A program made the translations under genes and the position numbers. The notes beneath the pieces were generated by a model that searched no databases, was not told the DNA's origin, and worked only from the letters and a program-made list of their open reading frames with translations. A stretch of DNA of 64,000 nucleotides from SXRF01 sp038043465 (GTDB lineage Bacteria > Pseudomonadota > Alphaproteobacteria > Rickettsiales > SXRF01), in NCBI GenBank assembly GCA_038043465.1, contig JBBTBX010000011.1:47797-111796 (forward strand). Direction: 5' to 3'. Below, piece by piece: positions 27,854-35,742 of this stretch. Every line of letters begins with the position of its first letter. Within the stretch, counting starts at the first letter, position 1.

Positions 27854-28443
27854 AATGGCAATATATCATTCATTTGCAGAAAATGTATAAAAGCAAAACC
27901 AGGAAACGGCAGAAAAAATATCGCGGCATCAAAAATGGTCTTGCGGATAAATTTAGGTTTGGCATCCGCCTGCTCCGGCTCATTCCATAGCTTGAAGTTT
28001 GGTATCCAGCGCGGCACTTCCTGCTGATATTTTATATATGGTTGACCAAATTTATTTTCAAGAAACAGCTCTTCTTTTCCAACCACCACTGGATAATACA
28101 ACATAAAAGCAGCCACTAAAATAGCCGTAATAAATAGCATTCCCGATTGCAGGCCTATTCCAACCATTGCTATGAATGAAAACACATAAAGCGGGTTGCG
28201 TACTACTGAAAACACGCCAGAACGCACCACCTCGTCATTCTTCCTTCCGCCAATAAAAACGGATGAATAAACCCGCCCAAACGCTCCAAAAATAACCAAT
28301 ATATAGCCAATCCAGAACAAGATATCACGGATAAAGCTTCCCTGCGACAACATTGGTTCACTAATCATAAGCAGAACAGCCAATATAACAGCAAATATCC
28401 GGCTGTGGAATTGACGAGCCTTGAGTAACGGATGATTATTCAT
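27835..28443 (-). CDS. Isoprenylcysteine methyltransferase-like membrane protein
   Basis: 202 residues, four or five hydrophobic helices. The block GVFSVVRNPLYVFSFIAMVG (Arg-Asn-Pro) and the following EELFLENKFGQPYIKYQQEVPRW are the ICMT/PEMT-family SAM-binding signature. Bacterial members methylate unknown lipids or proteins. Overlaps the uvrD start by 19 bases. Confidence 0.8.
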   Translation of the reverse strand: MNNHPLLKARQFHSRIFAVILAVLLMISEPMLSQGSFIRDILFWIGYILVIFGAFGRVYSSVFIGGRKNDEVVRSGVFSVVRNPLYVFSFIAMVGIGLQSGMLFITAILVAAFMLYYPVVVGKEELFLENKFGQPYIKYQQEVPRWIPNFKLWNEPEQADAKPKFIRKTIFDAAIFFLPFPGFAFIHFLQMNDILPLWLSLP

Positions 28444-28585
28444 AGATTTCCTGATAATTATTATAAGAATGCAGCATAATAGCTACATTATTCATTTTGA
28501 AAAGCATGGATTATTTATTTTTTGACTTATTAATATTTTTTTACTATTATAAGAAAAAGCTTAACTAAGAAGAGTATAAATAACT

Positions 28586-28954
28586 ATGATGTTTTCCTGG
28601 GCAAAAAATACAGTGAATAAATCCACCCCATCCATAACTCTTATAGATTTGGATAGTTTTCTTGATAATGCTAATAATAATCAACCTAAAGAATGGTCGC
28701 TAAACGCAGATATCCTTCTCAAATTTACTATTAGGGAGATTAAGGAGATTAAAAAGCATCCTGACACAGAATCAATAACCATTGATACGATAGAAGCTTC
28801 TGTCGATAAAGTTGTAAAAGATTACGCAAGACCTGATAAAAAACCAACAGCAAGAGAAATCTCTGACGTAAAAGGTTATATGAGGGAAAAATTCAAGTTG
28901 TCTGCTAAAAAATCTATATCAGATAGCCAGCCAAACGGGGTCCTTTACCGCTAA
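28586..28954 (+). CDS. Small protein of unknown function
   Basis: 122 residues, soluble, predicted mostly helical in the middle (ILLKFTIREIKEIKKHP), Lys-rich C-terminus ending NGVLYR. Not recognised. Starts with AAGAAGAG a few bases upstream, and its last 4 bases overlap the convergent comEC stop. The hydrophobic-basic tail recalls two of the small proteins at 31-32 kb. Confidence 0.6.
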   Translation: MMFSWAKNTVNKSTPSITLIDLDSFLDNANNNQPKEWSLNADILLKFTIREIKEIKKHPDTESITIDTIEASVDKVVKDYARPDKKPTAREISDVKGYMREKFKLSAKKSISDSQPNGVLYR

Positions 28955-31134
28955 TAACCACTGTTAACCCATGGCCTATCACCACGATAATCACTACTGC
29001 TTTCAATCTGCGTTTCGCCATTATGAAAGCGCAGAGCCGTAGCCGCTTTCTCCTGTAAATATTCTGCGTCAATAAGCAACGGAACTGCCGCACAATTATC
29101 TATGTCTCCCAGATAATTCCTGGAAATAACAATATCGGGAATATCTGTTAATTCGTCATTGCGAGCCACATATTCTTTGTGGCGAAGCAATCCATTTTTC
29201 TTTATCTCGCTGTTTTTCTGGATTGCTTCGTCGGTTTCACCTCCTCGCAATGACAAGGGGAACAGACAACTATTCTCAATTTCTTTCTTGCCTTTGGTCA
29301 CTACTATTTTCTTACCATAAGCATTCATCACACATTTATATTTATCGCAGCTCCCAATATTTTTATCCAGATCGTCAAGCTGTGCGGCGTTTTCCTGTCC
29401 ATGCGCTCGAAGCCACACCTGCCCATCAAAACTATCTTCTTTGCCACGCAGGAAAACAAACCTGCCATCATCAAGGCGTAAGGCAACCTTGCTGGCATCC
29501 GAACTTATCAATAAATCATATGGCTTATGCAGCCCTATAGTTGCAACCCCGATTATTGCCAGTGGAATACCAAGTAACCGCCATTTATGCTGCCAGATAC
29601 ACAGCCACAACCCACCAGTTATAAACAACAATAACCCATAAAAATGCGGCGATGGCAGTGCGATGGAAGCATAGGGAAGCTCTGCAAAAAACCTTGCTCC
29701 TTGCATCATAAAAGAGATGCCTTGATCCAAGACAATAAGCGGATAATATTCCAGGTTAAACGGCATTGCCAGAAATACAATTACCGCTGCTGGCATAATC
29801 CACATGGAAACCAACGGCAAGAGCAGCATATTGGCGGCAATTCCCCACAAGGTAAAACGGTTAAAATGGTAAATAACCAGAGGCGTGGTAGCAAGAGTGG
29901 CAACCAGCGATGTCAGCATTATGCCAAAGAAATAAATCCATATACGGCGCGTAAACCCTATATTATCACTATATAACGCGCCACCATAACGCTCATAAAT
30001 GGTAAGAATCGCAAGTGTCGCTGCGAAAGACAGTTGGAAGCTCGCTCCAAGCAGCGATTCCGGTTGCCATAACAGCACAATAACTGCCGCCCACGCTAAG
30101 GAAAAAACGCTGATGCCGGAACGGTCGCATAATATAGCCAGCATCACCACCGCCACCATGACAAATGAACGCACGGCAGGTACAGGGTATCCCGCCAGCA
30201 ACAGGTAAATAAACGAGCTTAACAAGGCGACAAAAGCAGCTATTTTCTTTACAGAAACACGCAACGCCAACGGTGGATAAAGCGTAAGCAAAAACCGCAC
30301 AGTGACAAACACCAGCATTGCCGCCAGCGACATATGCAAGCCGGAAATAGAAAGCACGTGGTAAATTCCCGATTCGCGCATAACATCGGCTGTATCCTTT
30401 GCTATTCCTGACATTTCGCCAACCATCAAAGCCGAAGCAACCCAGCCATTTTCCGGCGACATAGGTGCAAGAATGCGCTCTGTAAGTGCTAAACGCTTGC
30501 CATTCAGCCAATCATCAAAATCATTTTCTCTGGCTTTTTCCAGAATTACAGGTTGTCTTGGCGAATAGCCAACCGCGCCAAGTTGCTCATAATAAAACAT
30601 CCGGGAAAAATCATAAGCCTTGGGCAGAACCGGAGTGGGCGGTGGAAACAGCGTGGCATTCAGCTGAATTTTATCGCCAATATTCAACCCCTCTTCCACT
30701 TTCTTTAAAGAAACGCTGATGCGCTTTGGCGTTTCGCTTTCCTCAAACCCATCAATCTCCACATTGCTGAGTATCAGTTTTTCGCCTTTTTCCCGAATCT
30801 GAATATCATCAATATTACCCTGCACCGACCGGAAAAACACTTCTTCCTGCAAAATTGGTGCAGCGGCTGATTGCGTGCTGATTTCCGCCCGTAATATTCC
30901 AAGGCTTACCAATAAACCCGCAATAAAAACAAGGCGACCCGCGCTTTTATTCCAAAACAATGCGGTGAGCAGAGCAAATAAACTACAAAACCCAGAAATA
31001 ACCCATATATCCGGCTCATAAGGCAGCAAATAATATATGCCGATACCAATGCCAAACAGCACCGGAATCCATAATACAAGGCGATCATGCTCCTTTGAGA
31101 AAATATTAAATAAATTTTTCGGTTTATCTTCCAT
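28951..31134 (-). CDS. comEC: ComEC/Rec2 competence protein
   Basis: Polytopic inner-membrane channel for single-stranded DNA uptake. 727 residues from ATG 31134. N-terminal DUF4131-type region, then the Competence domain with HVLSISGLHMSLAAML and GYPVPAVRSFVMV. The C-terminus lacks the classic metallo-beta-lactamase motif HxHxDH, which fits the shorter alphaproteobacterial form. Residues about 627-661 come from an in-frame palindromic repeat. No other competence gene is in the window. Confidence 0.92.
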   Translation of the reverse strand: MEDKPKNLFNIFSKEHDRLVLWIPVLFGIGIGIYYLLPYEPDIWVISGFCSLFALLTALFWNKSAGRLVFIAGLLVSLGILRAEISTQSAAAPILQEEVFFRSVQGNIDDIQIREKGEKLILSNVEIDGFEESETPKRISVSLKKVEEGLNIGDKIQLNATLFPPPTPVLPKAYDFSRMFYYEQLGAVGYSPRQPVILEKARENDFDDWLNGKRLALTERILAPMSPENGWVASALMVGEMSGIAKDTADVMRESGIYHVLSISGLHMSLAAMLVFVTVRFLLTLYPPLALRVSVKKIAAFVALLSSFIYLLLAGYPVPAVRSFVMVAVVMLAILCDRSGISVFSLAWAAVIVLLWQPESLLGASFQLSFAATLAILTIYERYGGALYSDNIGFTRRIWIYFFGIMLTSLVATLATTPLVIYHFNRFTLWGIAANMLLLPLVSMWIMPAAVIVFLAMPFNLEYYPLIVLDQGISFMMQGARFFAELPYASIALPSPHFYGLLLFITGGLWLCIWQHKWRLLGIPLAIIGVATIGLHKPYDLLISSDASKVALRLDDGRFVFLRGKEDSFDGQVWLRAHGQENAAQLDDLDKNIGSCDKYKCVMNAYGKKIVVTKGKKEIENSCLFPLSLRGGETDEAIQKNSEIKKNGLLRHKEYVARNDELTDIPDIVISRNYLGDIDNCAAVPLLIDAEYLQEKAATALRFHNGETQIESSSDYRGDRPWVNSGY
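29153..29256. repeat. Dispersed palindromic repeat inside comEC, copy 4
   Basis: Arms TCGTCATTGCGAG (29153-29165) / CTCGCAATGAC (29244-29254), inner GAAGCAATCCA and GGATTGCTTCGTC. Read as SLRGGETDEAIQKN...HKEYVARNDE, homologous to the uvrD insert and in the same frame. Confidence 0.92.
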
Positions 31135-31238
31135 GCATTTTTCTAGCAAAATCAATAACTAAGGGCAATGACTTTTAACTGTCACAAAAGCTTAACTTTA
31201 AATGTAGTGAAATACTGGCAATATGTGTGGCGAAACCA

Positions 31239-31258
31239 AATGTTCTGAATAGAACATT
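31239..31258. promoter_or_regulatory. Perfect inverted repeat abutting a start codon
   Basis: AATGTTCT-GAAT-AGAACATT (31239-31258) ends on the base before ATG 31259. It could be a repressor site or a hairpin that masks initiation of the first small-protein gene. Confidence 0.5.
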
Positions 31259-31603
31259 ATGAAAGCAAATATTATGAATAAAATAATAAAAATAGAAAAT
31301 AAAGCTGGTGAAGATTTGCCAGGAGTCGATAATTTTAGCTTTGCAGACAAAGCCTACACCATACCATCTGGCAGTAAGTCTGATGAAATCAAACAGCATA
31401 TAAACAATGCTATCGGGTTCGTTGACCATTTTAAAAGAGAAATTACCTTAATTGATACTGATAATAAGGTTGGGTTATCAATATGTACTAACTGTACACC
31501 AGAAGAGATTCTTACTAAATACCAAAAACTAGCTAAGCCTGATGGCATAGGTCGTTCTGCCTCTGTAACATCTTCGCCGACTTCCCAAATTATGTTTAAA
31601 TAA
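31259..31603 (+). CDS. Small unknown protein of the YTIP array, member 1
   Basis: 114 residues from ATG 31259 (an in-frame ATG at 31274 is an alternative; neither has a strong Shine-Dalgarno). Shared features: aromatic-rich lead, the AYTIPSG motif near residue 36, a helix (IKQHINNAIGFVDHF), a strand (EITLIDTD), and a tail GIGRSASVTSSPTS ending IMFK. The family is not recognised. No signal peptide, no cysteine-metal motif. Confidence 0.65.
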   Translation: MKANIMNKIIKIENKAGEDLPGVDNFSFADKAYTIPSGSKSDEIKQHINNAIGFVDHFKREITLIDTDNKVGLSICTNCTPEEILTKYQKLAKPDGIGRSASVTSSPTSQIMFK

Positions 31604-31616
31604 CAAGGTTAATAAA

Positions 31617-31925
31617 ATGAGCAAGAAACAATATCCAAATCCAAGCCTGTATAATCCAGAGACACACGAGTATACTATACCTCAGTGTTCAACAACGGAT
31701 ATGAACGATCTAAAACTAAGAAAGTCTCTTGAAAACGCGCTAGTTATTGCCCAAGAAGAAAATGTCACGGTAACCTTTGTCCATAAAGGAAAAGATAAGA
31801 AAGGTACCGGAGCTTTCAAATTGAGAGTGTCACCGAACAACGAAATAGAAGTAATAGAACCAAAACCTGAAGGTGTTGGGCATAAAGCTGAGGTAAAATC
31901 ACCGCAACCCAAAAAATCACTATAA
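31617..31925 (+). CDS. Small unknown protein of the YTIP array, member 2
   Basis: 102 residues; 13 bases after member 1 with an AAGG site. Carries ETHEYTIPQC, a helix LRKSLENALVIAQEE, strand VTVTFVHKGKD and the tail GVGHKAEVKSPQPKK. Same order of elements as its neighbours, with low identity, so the duplication is old. Confidence 0.65.
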   Translation: MSKKQYPNPSLYNPETHEYTIPQCSTTDMNDLKLRKSLENALVIAQEENVTVTFVHKGKDKKGTGAFKLRVSPNNEIEVIEPKPEGVGHKAEVKSPQPKKSL

Positions 31926-31940
31926 AAAAACAGGAAAATT

Positions 31941-32306
31941 ATGGAACAGCAAAGTCATTATAACGAAAATGAGCGAACCTATACCATACCAAAAGTTCCG
32001 GAAGGTGTTGATAGCACAACTCATCATATTAACCACATTAAAGAAGCCATAAAACTTGTTCATAAAAAAGTTGAACAAGGAGAAAACGGACAAATACTTC
32101 TTGATGGTGCAAATAAAGATCACCCATTTGTTGTTGAACAAGCCCATACTGTGCAACAAATTGCTGAAAAATATAATAGACGGCATCCTGGCACTATTGA
32201 CCTTAGCAAGGTTACTGAAAATATTGAAAGTGTATCTGCTAAAAATCCACCCGGTGAAGGCAGGCAAGCAACAATCGCAAGCCCTACCCCCTACATATAT
32301 CGCTAA
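31941..32306 (+). CDS. Small unknown protein of the YTIP array, member 3
   Basis: 121 residues with an AGGAAA Shine-Dalgarno. ERTYTIPKVPEG, helix INHIKEAIKLVHKKVE, strand GQILLDGANKD, an added helical stretch (VQQIAEKYNRRHPG), and the tail GEGRQATIASPTPYIYR. The tail matches that of member 1. Confidence 0.65.
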   Translation: MEQQSHYNENERTYTIPKVPEGVDSTTHHINHIKEAIKLVHKKVEQGENGQILLDGANKDHPFVVEQAHTVQQIAEKYNRRHPGTIDLSKVTENIESVSAKNPPGEGRQATIASPTPYIYR

Positions 32307-32321
32307 ACAGAAAGATAAATT

Positions 32322-32741
32322 ATGAATTTAGGATCTGACTTTGATTATTCTACAAACACCATTACAATACCTGAAGGAAAGCTTAGCTCCTTAACCATAA
32401 TATCAACAAAACTATTATCTGCTATAAAAAATGCCGTAGCAGTGGTTAATGCCGGTGAAATTGATGGGGTTGCTATATCACACAAAAGATCAGGAATTTT
32501 TCTTAAAGTGACAAAATCAGACCTTAAACCTGAACAACATGTAAAGCAACTTGTCAGTGATGTTTTGACACAGCTTAAATCACCTTCACCGAAAGATTTT
32601 GAAAATTTTAATAAAAAATTAGCGGCAGATGTCCAAAATAAAATAAAATTGGATGGAGAATCGTTAGAAATTAGAACTAACGGAGTTGGTTATACCAGAC
32701 CTTGTACAAGCCGGGATAATAAGGCTGGAATGGAAAGATAA
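32322..32741 (+). CDS. Small unknown protein of the YTIP array, member 4
   Basis: 139 residues, 15 bases after member 3. YSTNTITIPEG, helix LLSAIKNAVAVVNAGE, strand GVAISHKRSG, then a longer variable part. The C-terminus (GVGYTRPCTSR) is a diverged form of the family tail. Confidence 0.6.
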   Translation: MNLGSDFDYSTNTITIPEGKLSSLTIISTKLLSAIKNAVAVVNAGEIDGVAISHKRSGIFLKVTKSDLKPEQHVKQLVSDVLTQLKSPSPKDFENFNKKLAADVQNKIKLDGESLEIRTNGVGYTRPCTSRDNKAGMER

Positions 32742-32743
32742 AA

Positions 32744-33007
32744 ATGTCATTCGCTAATAAAATAGTTGGTTCAGGCAATATGCAGGTTCATTTTATAACC
32801 TGCAAGGATCTGTATGAGCGTGACTGTTTTTATTTTTTATCAGCATCGAGTGAAAAAATAAAAATGCTGAAAAAGGTCGCTGGCGGTGAGTTTGACCTGA
32901 ATGATTACGGCAAAATCCTTGCATCCGGCTATGGTCTTACGCCTTCGGAAAATGTAAAAAATAAACTGCGCGATGAGTATGGATTTGACGCAAATACACT
33001 TCTGTAG
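32744..33007 (+). CDS. Small conserved-looking protein of unknown function
   Basis: 87 residues, 2 bases after member 4 of the array, so probably co-transcribed, but it lacks the YTIP motif. Compact mixed fold expected (MQVHFITCKDLYERDCFYF, then a helix EKIKMLKKVAGGEFDLNDYG and LRDEYGFDANTLL). Codon use and regular sequence suggest a conserved single-domain protein; I cannot name it. Confidence 0.6.
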   Translation: MSFANKIVGSGNMQVHFITCKDLYERDCFYFLSASSEKIKMLKKVAGGEFDLNDYGKILASGYGLTPSENVKNKLRDEYGFDANTLL

Positions 33008-33014
33008 TATCTGC

Positions 33015-33087
33015 TGTCATTCTGAGTGTAACGAAGAATCTCCCTGAGTTTTTTAGTTAAGATACTTCGCTCACGCTCAGTATGACA
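33015..33087. repeat. Second-family palindromic repeat before gltX
   Basis: TGTCATTCTGAG (33015-33026) / CTCAGTATGACA (33076-33087), with inner AACGAAGAATCTC and GATACTTCGCTC. A distinct repeat family from the CGTCATTGCGAG one; the type is widespread in bacterial intergenic DNA. Confidence 0.8.
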
Positions 33088-33123
33088 ATGCACCCCCTAA
33101 CCCCTAATCACTCATCCCTCTCT

Positions 33124-34494
33124 ATGACCGTAATAACCCGCTTCGCCCCATCTCCCACCGGTTTTCTGCATATTGGCGGCGCGCGCACTGCCTTATTTAA
33201 CTGGCTATACGCCAAGCACCATAATGGCAAATTCCTGCTGCGGATAGAAGACACTGACCGCGCCCGCTCAACTCCAGAGGCAACCCAAGCAATCATTGAC
33301 GGCATGAAATGGCTGGGTTTGGATCATGACGGCGAGATTGTTTATCAATTCGCCCGCACACCGCGCCACGCCGAAGTAGCACACGAACTGGTTAAAAACG
33401 GCAAAGCCTTTTATTGCTACACAACTCAGGCTGAACTTGAAGAATTCCGCACTAAAAATCCTAATGCAAAATTCCGCAGTCCTTATCGTGATGCTAATAA
33501 AAATGCGCCTGCCGGAGTTCCGGCAGTTGTGCGCCTGAAAGCCCCCCTTGATGGTGAAACAACCGTGGATGACAAGGTGCAAGGTACGGTAAGTGTTAAA
33601 AACAGCGAGCTTGATGATATGGTGCTTCTGCGCTCCGACGGCACACCAACTTATATGCTCGCAGTAGTAGTTGACGATTACGATATGGGAATCACCCAGA
33701 TTATCCGCGGTGATGACCACCATACCAACAGTTTCCGCCAACTTTTAATCTATCAGGCGATGGGCTGGGAATCTCCGAATTTCGCACATATTCCGCTGAT
33801 TCATGGCGCGGATGGCACAAAACTTTCCAAACGTCATGGCGCGCTCGGCGTTGGTGAATATGAAAAAATGGGCTATCTGCCGGAAGCCCTCCGTAATTAT
33901 TTGCTGCGTCTCGGCTGGTCGCATGGCGATGATGAAATTATCAGCACTGAGCAGGCAATCGAGTGGTTTGATTTAGATTCCGTAGGTAAATCGCCATCAC
34001 GCTTTGATTTCGCCAAACTGGAAAATCTCAACGGTCACTATATGCGCGAGGCAGACGACGCGCTGTTGGTGGATTTAGTGGTGAATAATGGGCAGTGGAC
34101 AGTAAATGGTGAGCAAAAAAATATACTAATCAAAGCCATGAATGGCTTAAAGCAAAGGGCGAAAACCATTGTTGAACTTGCTGAAAATGCTGCTTTTTAT
34201 ATCGCAACAAGACCTTTGCAATTGGATGAGAAAGCAAAAGCAATTATTGATAAAGGCGGGCGGGAAATAATAACAGGCATCCTGCCCGAGTTAGAAGGGC
34301 AAACCGCTTGGAATCATGATTCATTGCAGCAGCTTTGCAAGGATTATGGTGATAAAATCGGACAGAAATTAGGCAATGTAGCCCAGCCACTGCGCGCCGC
34401 AATATCAGGAAAAACAACGTCTCCCAGCATCTTCGAGGTAATGGAAATACTAGGCAAAGAAGAAATTATTGGACGACTTAAGGATGTGTGTTAG
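33124..34494 (+). CDS. gltX: Glutamyl-tRNA synthetase
   Basis: Class I synthetase charging tRNA-Glu (and possibly tRNA-Gln, then needing GatCAB). 456 residues from ATG 33124, where the family consensus begins (TRFAPSPTGFLHIGGARTAL, the HIGH-type motif). KMSKS-type loop GTKLSKRHGA. Upstream ATG at 33088 lies in repeat DNA and is rejected. A short stretch near residue 322 (NNGQWTVNGEQ) looks like word-like spacer DNA read in frame. Confidence 0.95.
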   Translation: MTVITRFAPSPTGFLHIGGARTALFNWLYAKHHNGKFLLRIEDTDRARSTPEATQAIIDGMKWLGLDHDGEIVYQFARTPRHAEVAHELVKNGKAFYCYTTQAELEEFRTKNPNAKFRSPYRDANKNAPAGVPAVVRLKAPLDGETTVDDKVQGTVSVKNSELDDMVLLRSDGTPTYMLAVVVDDYDMGITQIIRGDDHHTNSFRQLLIYQAMGWESPNFAHIPLIHGADGTKLSKRHGALGVGEYEKMGYLPEALRNYLLRLGWSHGDDEIISTEQAIEWFDLDSVGKSPSRFDFAKLENLNGHYMREADDALLVDLVVNNGQWTVNGEQKNILIKAMNGLKQRAKTIVELAENAAFYIATRPLQLDEKAKAIIDKGGREIITGILPELEGQTAWNHDSLQQLCKDYGDKIGQKLGNVAQPLRAAISGKTTSPSIFEVMEILGKEEIIGRLKDVC

Positions 34495-34524
34495 AATGCC
34501 ATAAAGATTAATGGAGTAATTTTT

Positions 34525-34737
34525 ATGAATAATTTTGATTTTTCTAACCTTTCGGTGGGTGAGCGAATAGATCTTGCGCAAACTCTTCTTGATAGTGTTC
34601 AAGGAGAGATTTCCGAACCTAAAATCAGCGAGGCATGGCAACAGGAAATTGAAAAACGAGCATCTGAAATTGCTTCTGGTGCAGTGAAAACAGTGCCTTG
34701 GGAAGATGTGAAGAAAGAACTGTTTTCCGGTTTATAG
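34525..34737 (+). CDS. Antitoxin, addiction-module component type
   Basis: 70 residues; GGAG Shine-Dalgarno. LSVGERIDLAQTLLDSV, followed by a Trp/acidic segment ISEAWQQEIEKRASEI and TVPWEDVKKEL, is the signature of the putative addiction-module component family (PF09720-like). The stop is directly followed by the toxin ATG. Confidence 0.85.
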   Translation: MNNFDFSNLSVGERIDLAQTLLDSVQGEISEPKISEAWQQEIEKRASEIASGAVKTVPWEDVKKELFSGL

Positions 34738-35046
34738 ATGACTGAAATATTATTCCACCCTTCTGCGATTGTTGATATAAGGTTATCACAAGATTGGTAT
34801 AGTAAAGAAAGCAAAGTAGCATCTGACAGATTCGCTACATCAATAATAAAAACTATCAAAAACTTAGAGAAATTTCCATATTCCTATCCAATTTGCTTTT
34901 CCAATATCAGGCGTATGATAGTGCATGGATTTCCATATAATATTTACTATCAATTTGATAATGATAGAATTATAATACTAGCTGTTTCTCATGCTCATCG
35001 AGACCCAGTTTATTTAAATGATATAATTAAAATAAGAAAAAGCTAA
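34738..35046 (+). CDS. RelE/ParE-family toxin
   Basis: 102 residues: ILFHPSAIVDIRLSQDWYS, RFATSIIKTIKNLEKFPYSYP, IRRMIVHGFPYNIYYQF and the C-terminal ILAVSHAHRDPVYL, the full RelE/ParE pattern for partners of PF09720-type antitoxins. Zero-gap arrangement with its antitoxin; def starts 17 bases later, so the module is embedded between gltX and def. Confidence 0.87.
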   Translation: MTEILFHPSAIVDIRLSQDWYSKESKVASDRFATSIIKTIKNLEKFPYSYPICFSNIRRMIVHGFPYNIYYQFDNDRIIILAVSHAHRDPVYLNDIIKIRKS

Positions 35047-35063
35047 CTAATTGGATTAAATAA

Positions 35064-35669
35064 ATGACCATTCGCCCTATAATAATCGCGCCGGATCCAC
35101 GGCTAAAAACCAAATCGTCTATTGTCGAAACCATTGATGATTCCATCAGTGAGCTGGTGCGTGATATGTTTGAAACTATGTATTATGAACGTGGCATAGG
35201 TCTCGCCGCCGTGCAGATTGGCATCCATAAACGGGTTCTGGTTGCGGATGTTGAGTGGAATGGCTCACGTTATGCCGAAGAGGAAGGTGCCGACGAAGAG
35301 CTGGTGATTGGCAAACAGCATGTTTTAATAAACCCGCAAATATTAAATGATTCCGGTGACGAACAATCCTATAAAGAAGGTTGCCTTTCATTTCCTGATC
35401 AATTTGCTGATATTATCCGCCCATCATCTATCCGCGTGAAATTTACTGATTTAGATGGCAAAGACCGTGAAGAAAGCTTTGATGGTTTACTTGCCACCTG
35501 TATACAGCACGAAATTGATCACTTGAACGGCATAACATTTGTTGATCATATTTCACCTGTTAAGCGTGATATGATAACCAGAAGACTGACAAAAATGAAA
35601 AAAGCCGGTGCATTCGACCATGATCATGACCATCATCATGTGCACGATGAGAATTGTAACCACGGTTAG
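35064..35669 (+). CDS. def: Peptide deformylase
   Basis: Fe2+/Zn2+ hydrolase removing the N-formyl group from new proteins. 201 residues. Motif 1 GIGLAAVQIG, motif 2 EGCLSFP (metal Cys), motif 3 QHEIDHLNG (two His and the catalytic Glu). Carries an insert (YAEEEGADEEL) and an unusual His/Asp-rich tail (HDHDHHHVHDENCNHG) that could store or buffer metal. Followed by fmt, the normal pairing. Confidence 0.95.
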   Translation: MTIRPIIIAPDPRLKTKSSIVETIDDSISELVRDMFETMYYERGIGLAAVQIGIHKRVLVADVEWNGSRYAEEEGADEELVIGKQHVLINPQILNDSGDEQSYKEGCLSFPDQFADIIRPSSIRVKFTDLDGKDREESFDGLLATCIQHEIDHLNGITFVDHISPVKRDMITRRLTKMKKAGAFDHDHDHHHVHDENCNHG

Positions 35670-35671
35670 GG

Positions 35672-35742
35672 GATAACGGATGACAGATGGCAGATAACGA
35701 AAAAGCAGAGAATTTGTCATCCGTCATAAGTCATCCGTTATC
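35672..35742. repeat. Inverted repeat across the def-fmt junction
   Basis: Perfect 13-bp arms GATAACGGATGAC (35672-35684) / GTCATCCGTTATC (35730-35742) plus degenerate inner copies. It covers the presumed fmt start, so the first ~19 Fmt residues would be repeat-encoded. Confidence 0.8.

Noticed and set aside
33015..33087. CRISPR-like repeats among the palindromic elements
   Set aside because: Copies are dispersed singly across the window, with no regular spacers and no cas genes.
33082..33123. N-terminal extension of gltX from upstream starts
   Set aside because: Falls in repeat and spacer DNA; the synthetase consensus begins right after ATG 33124.
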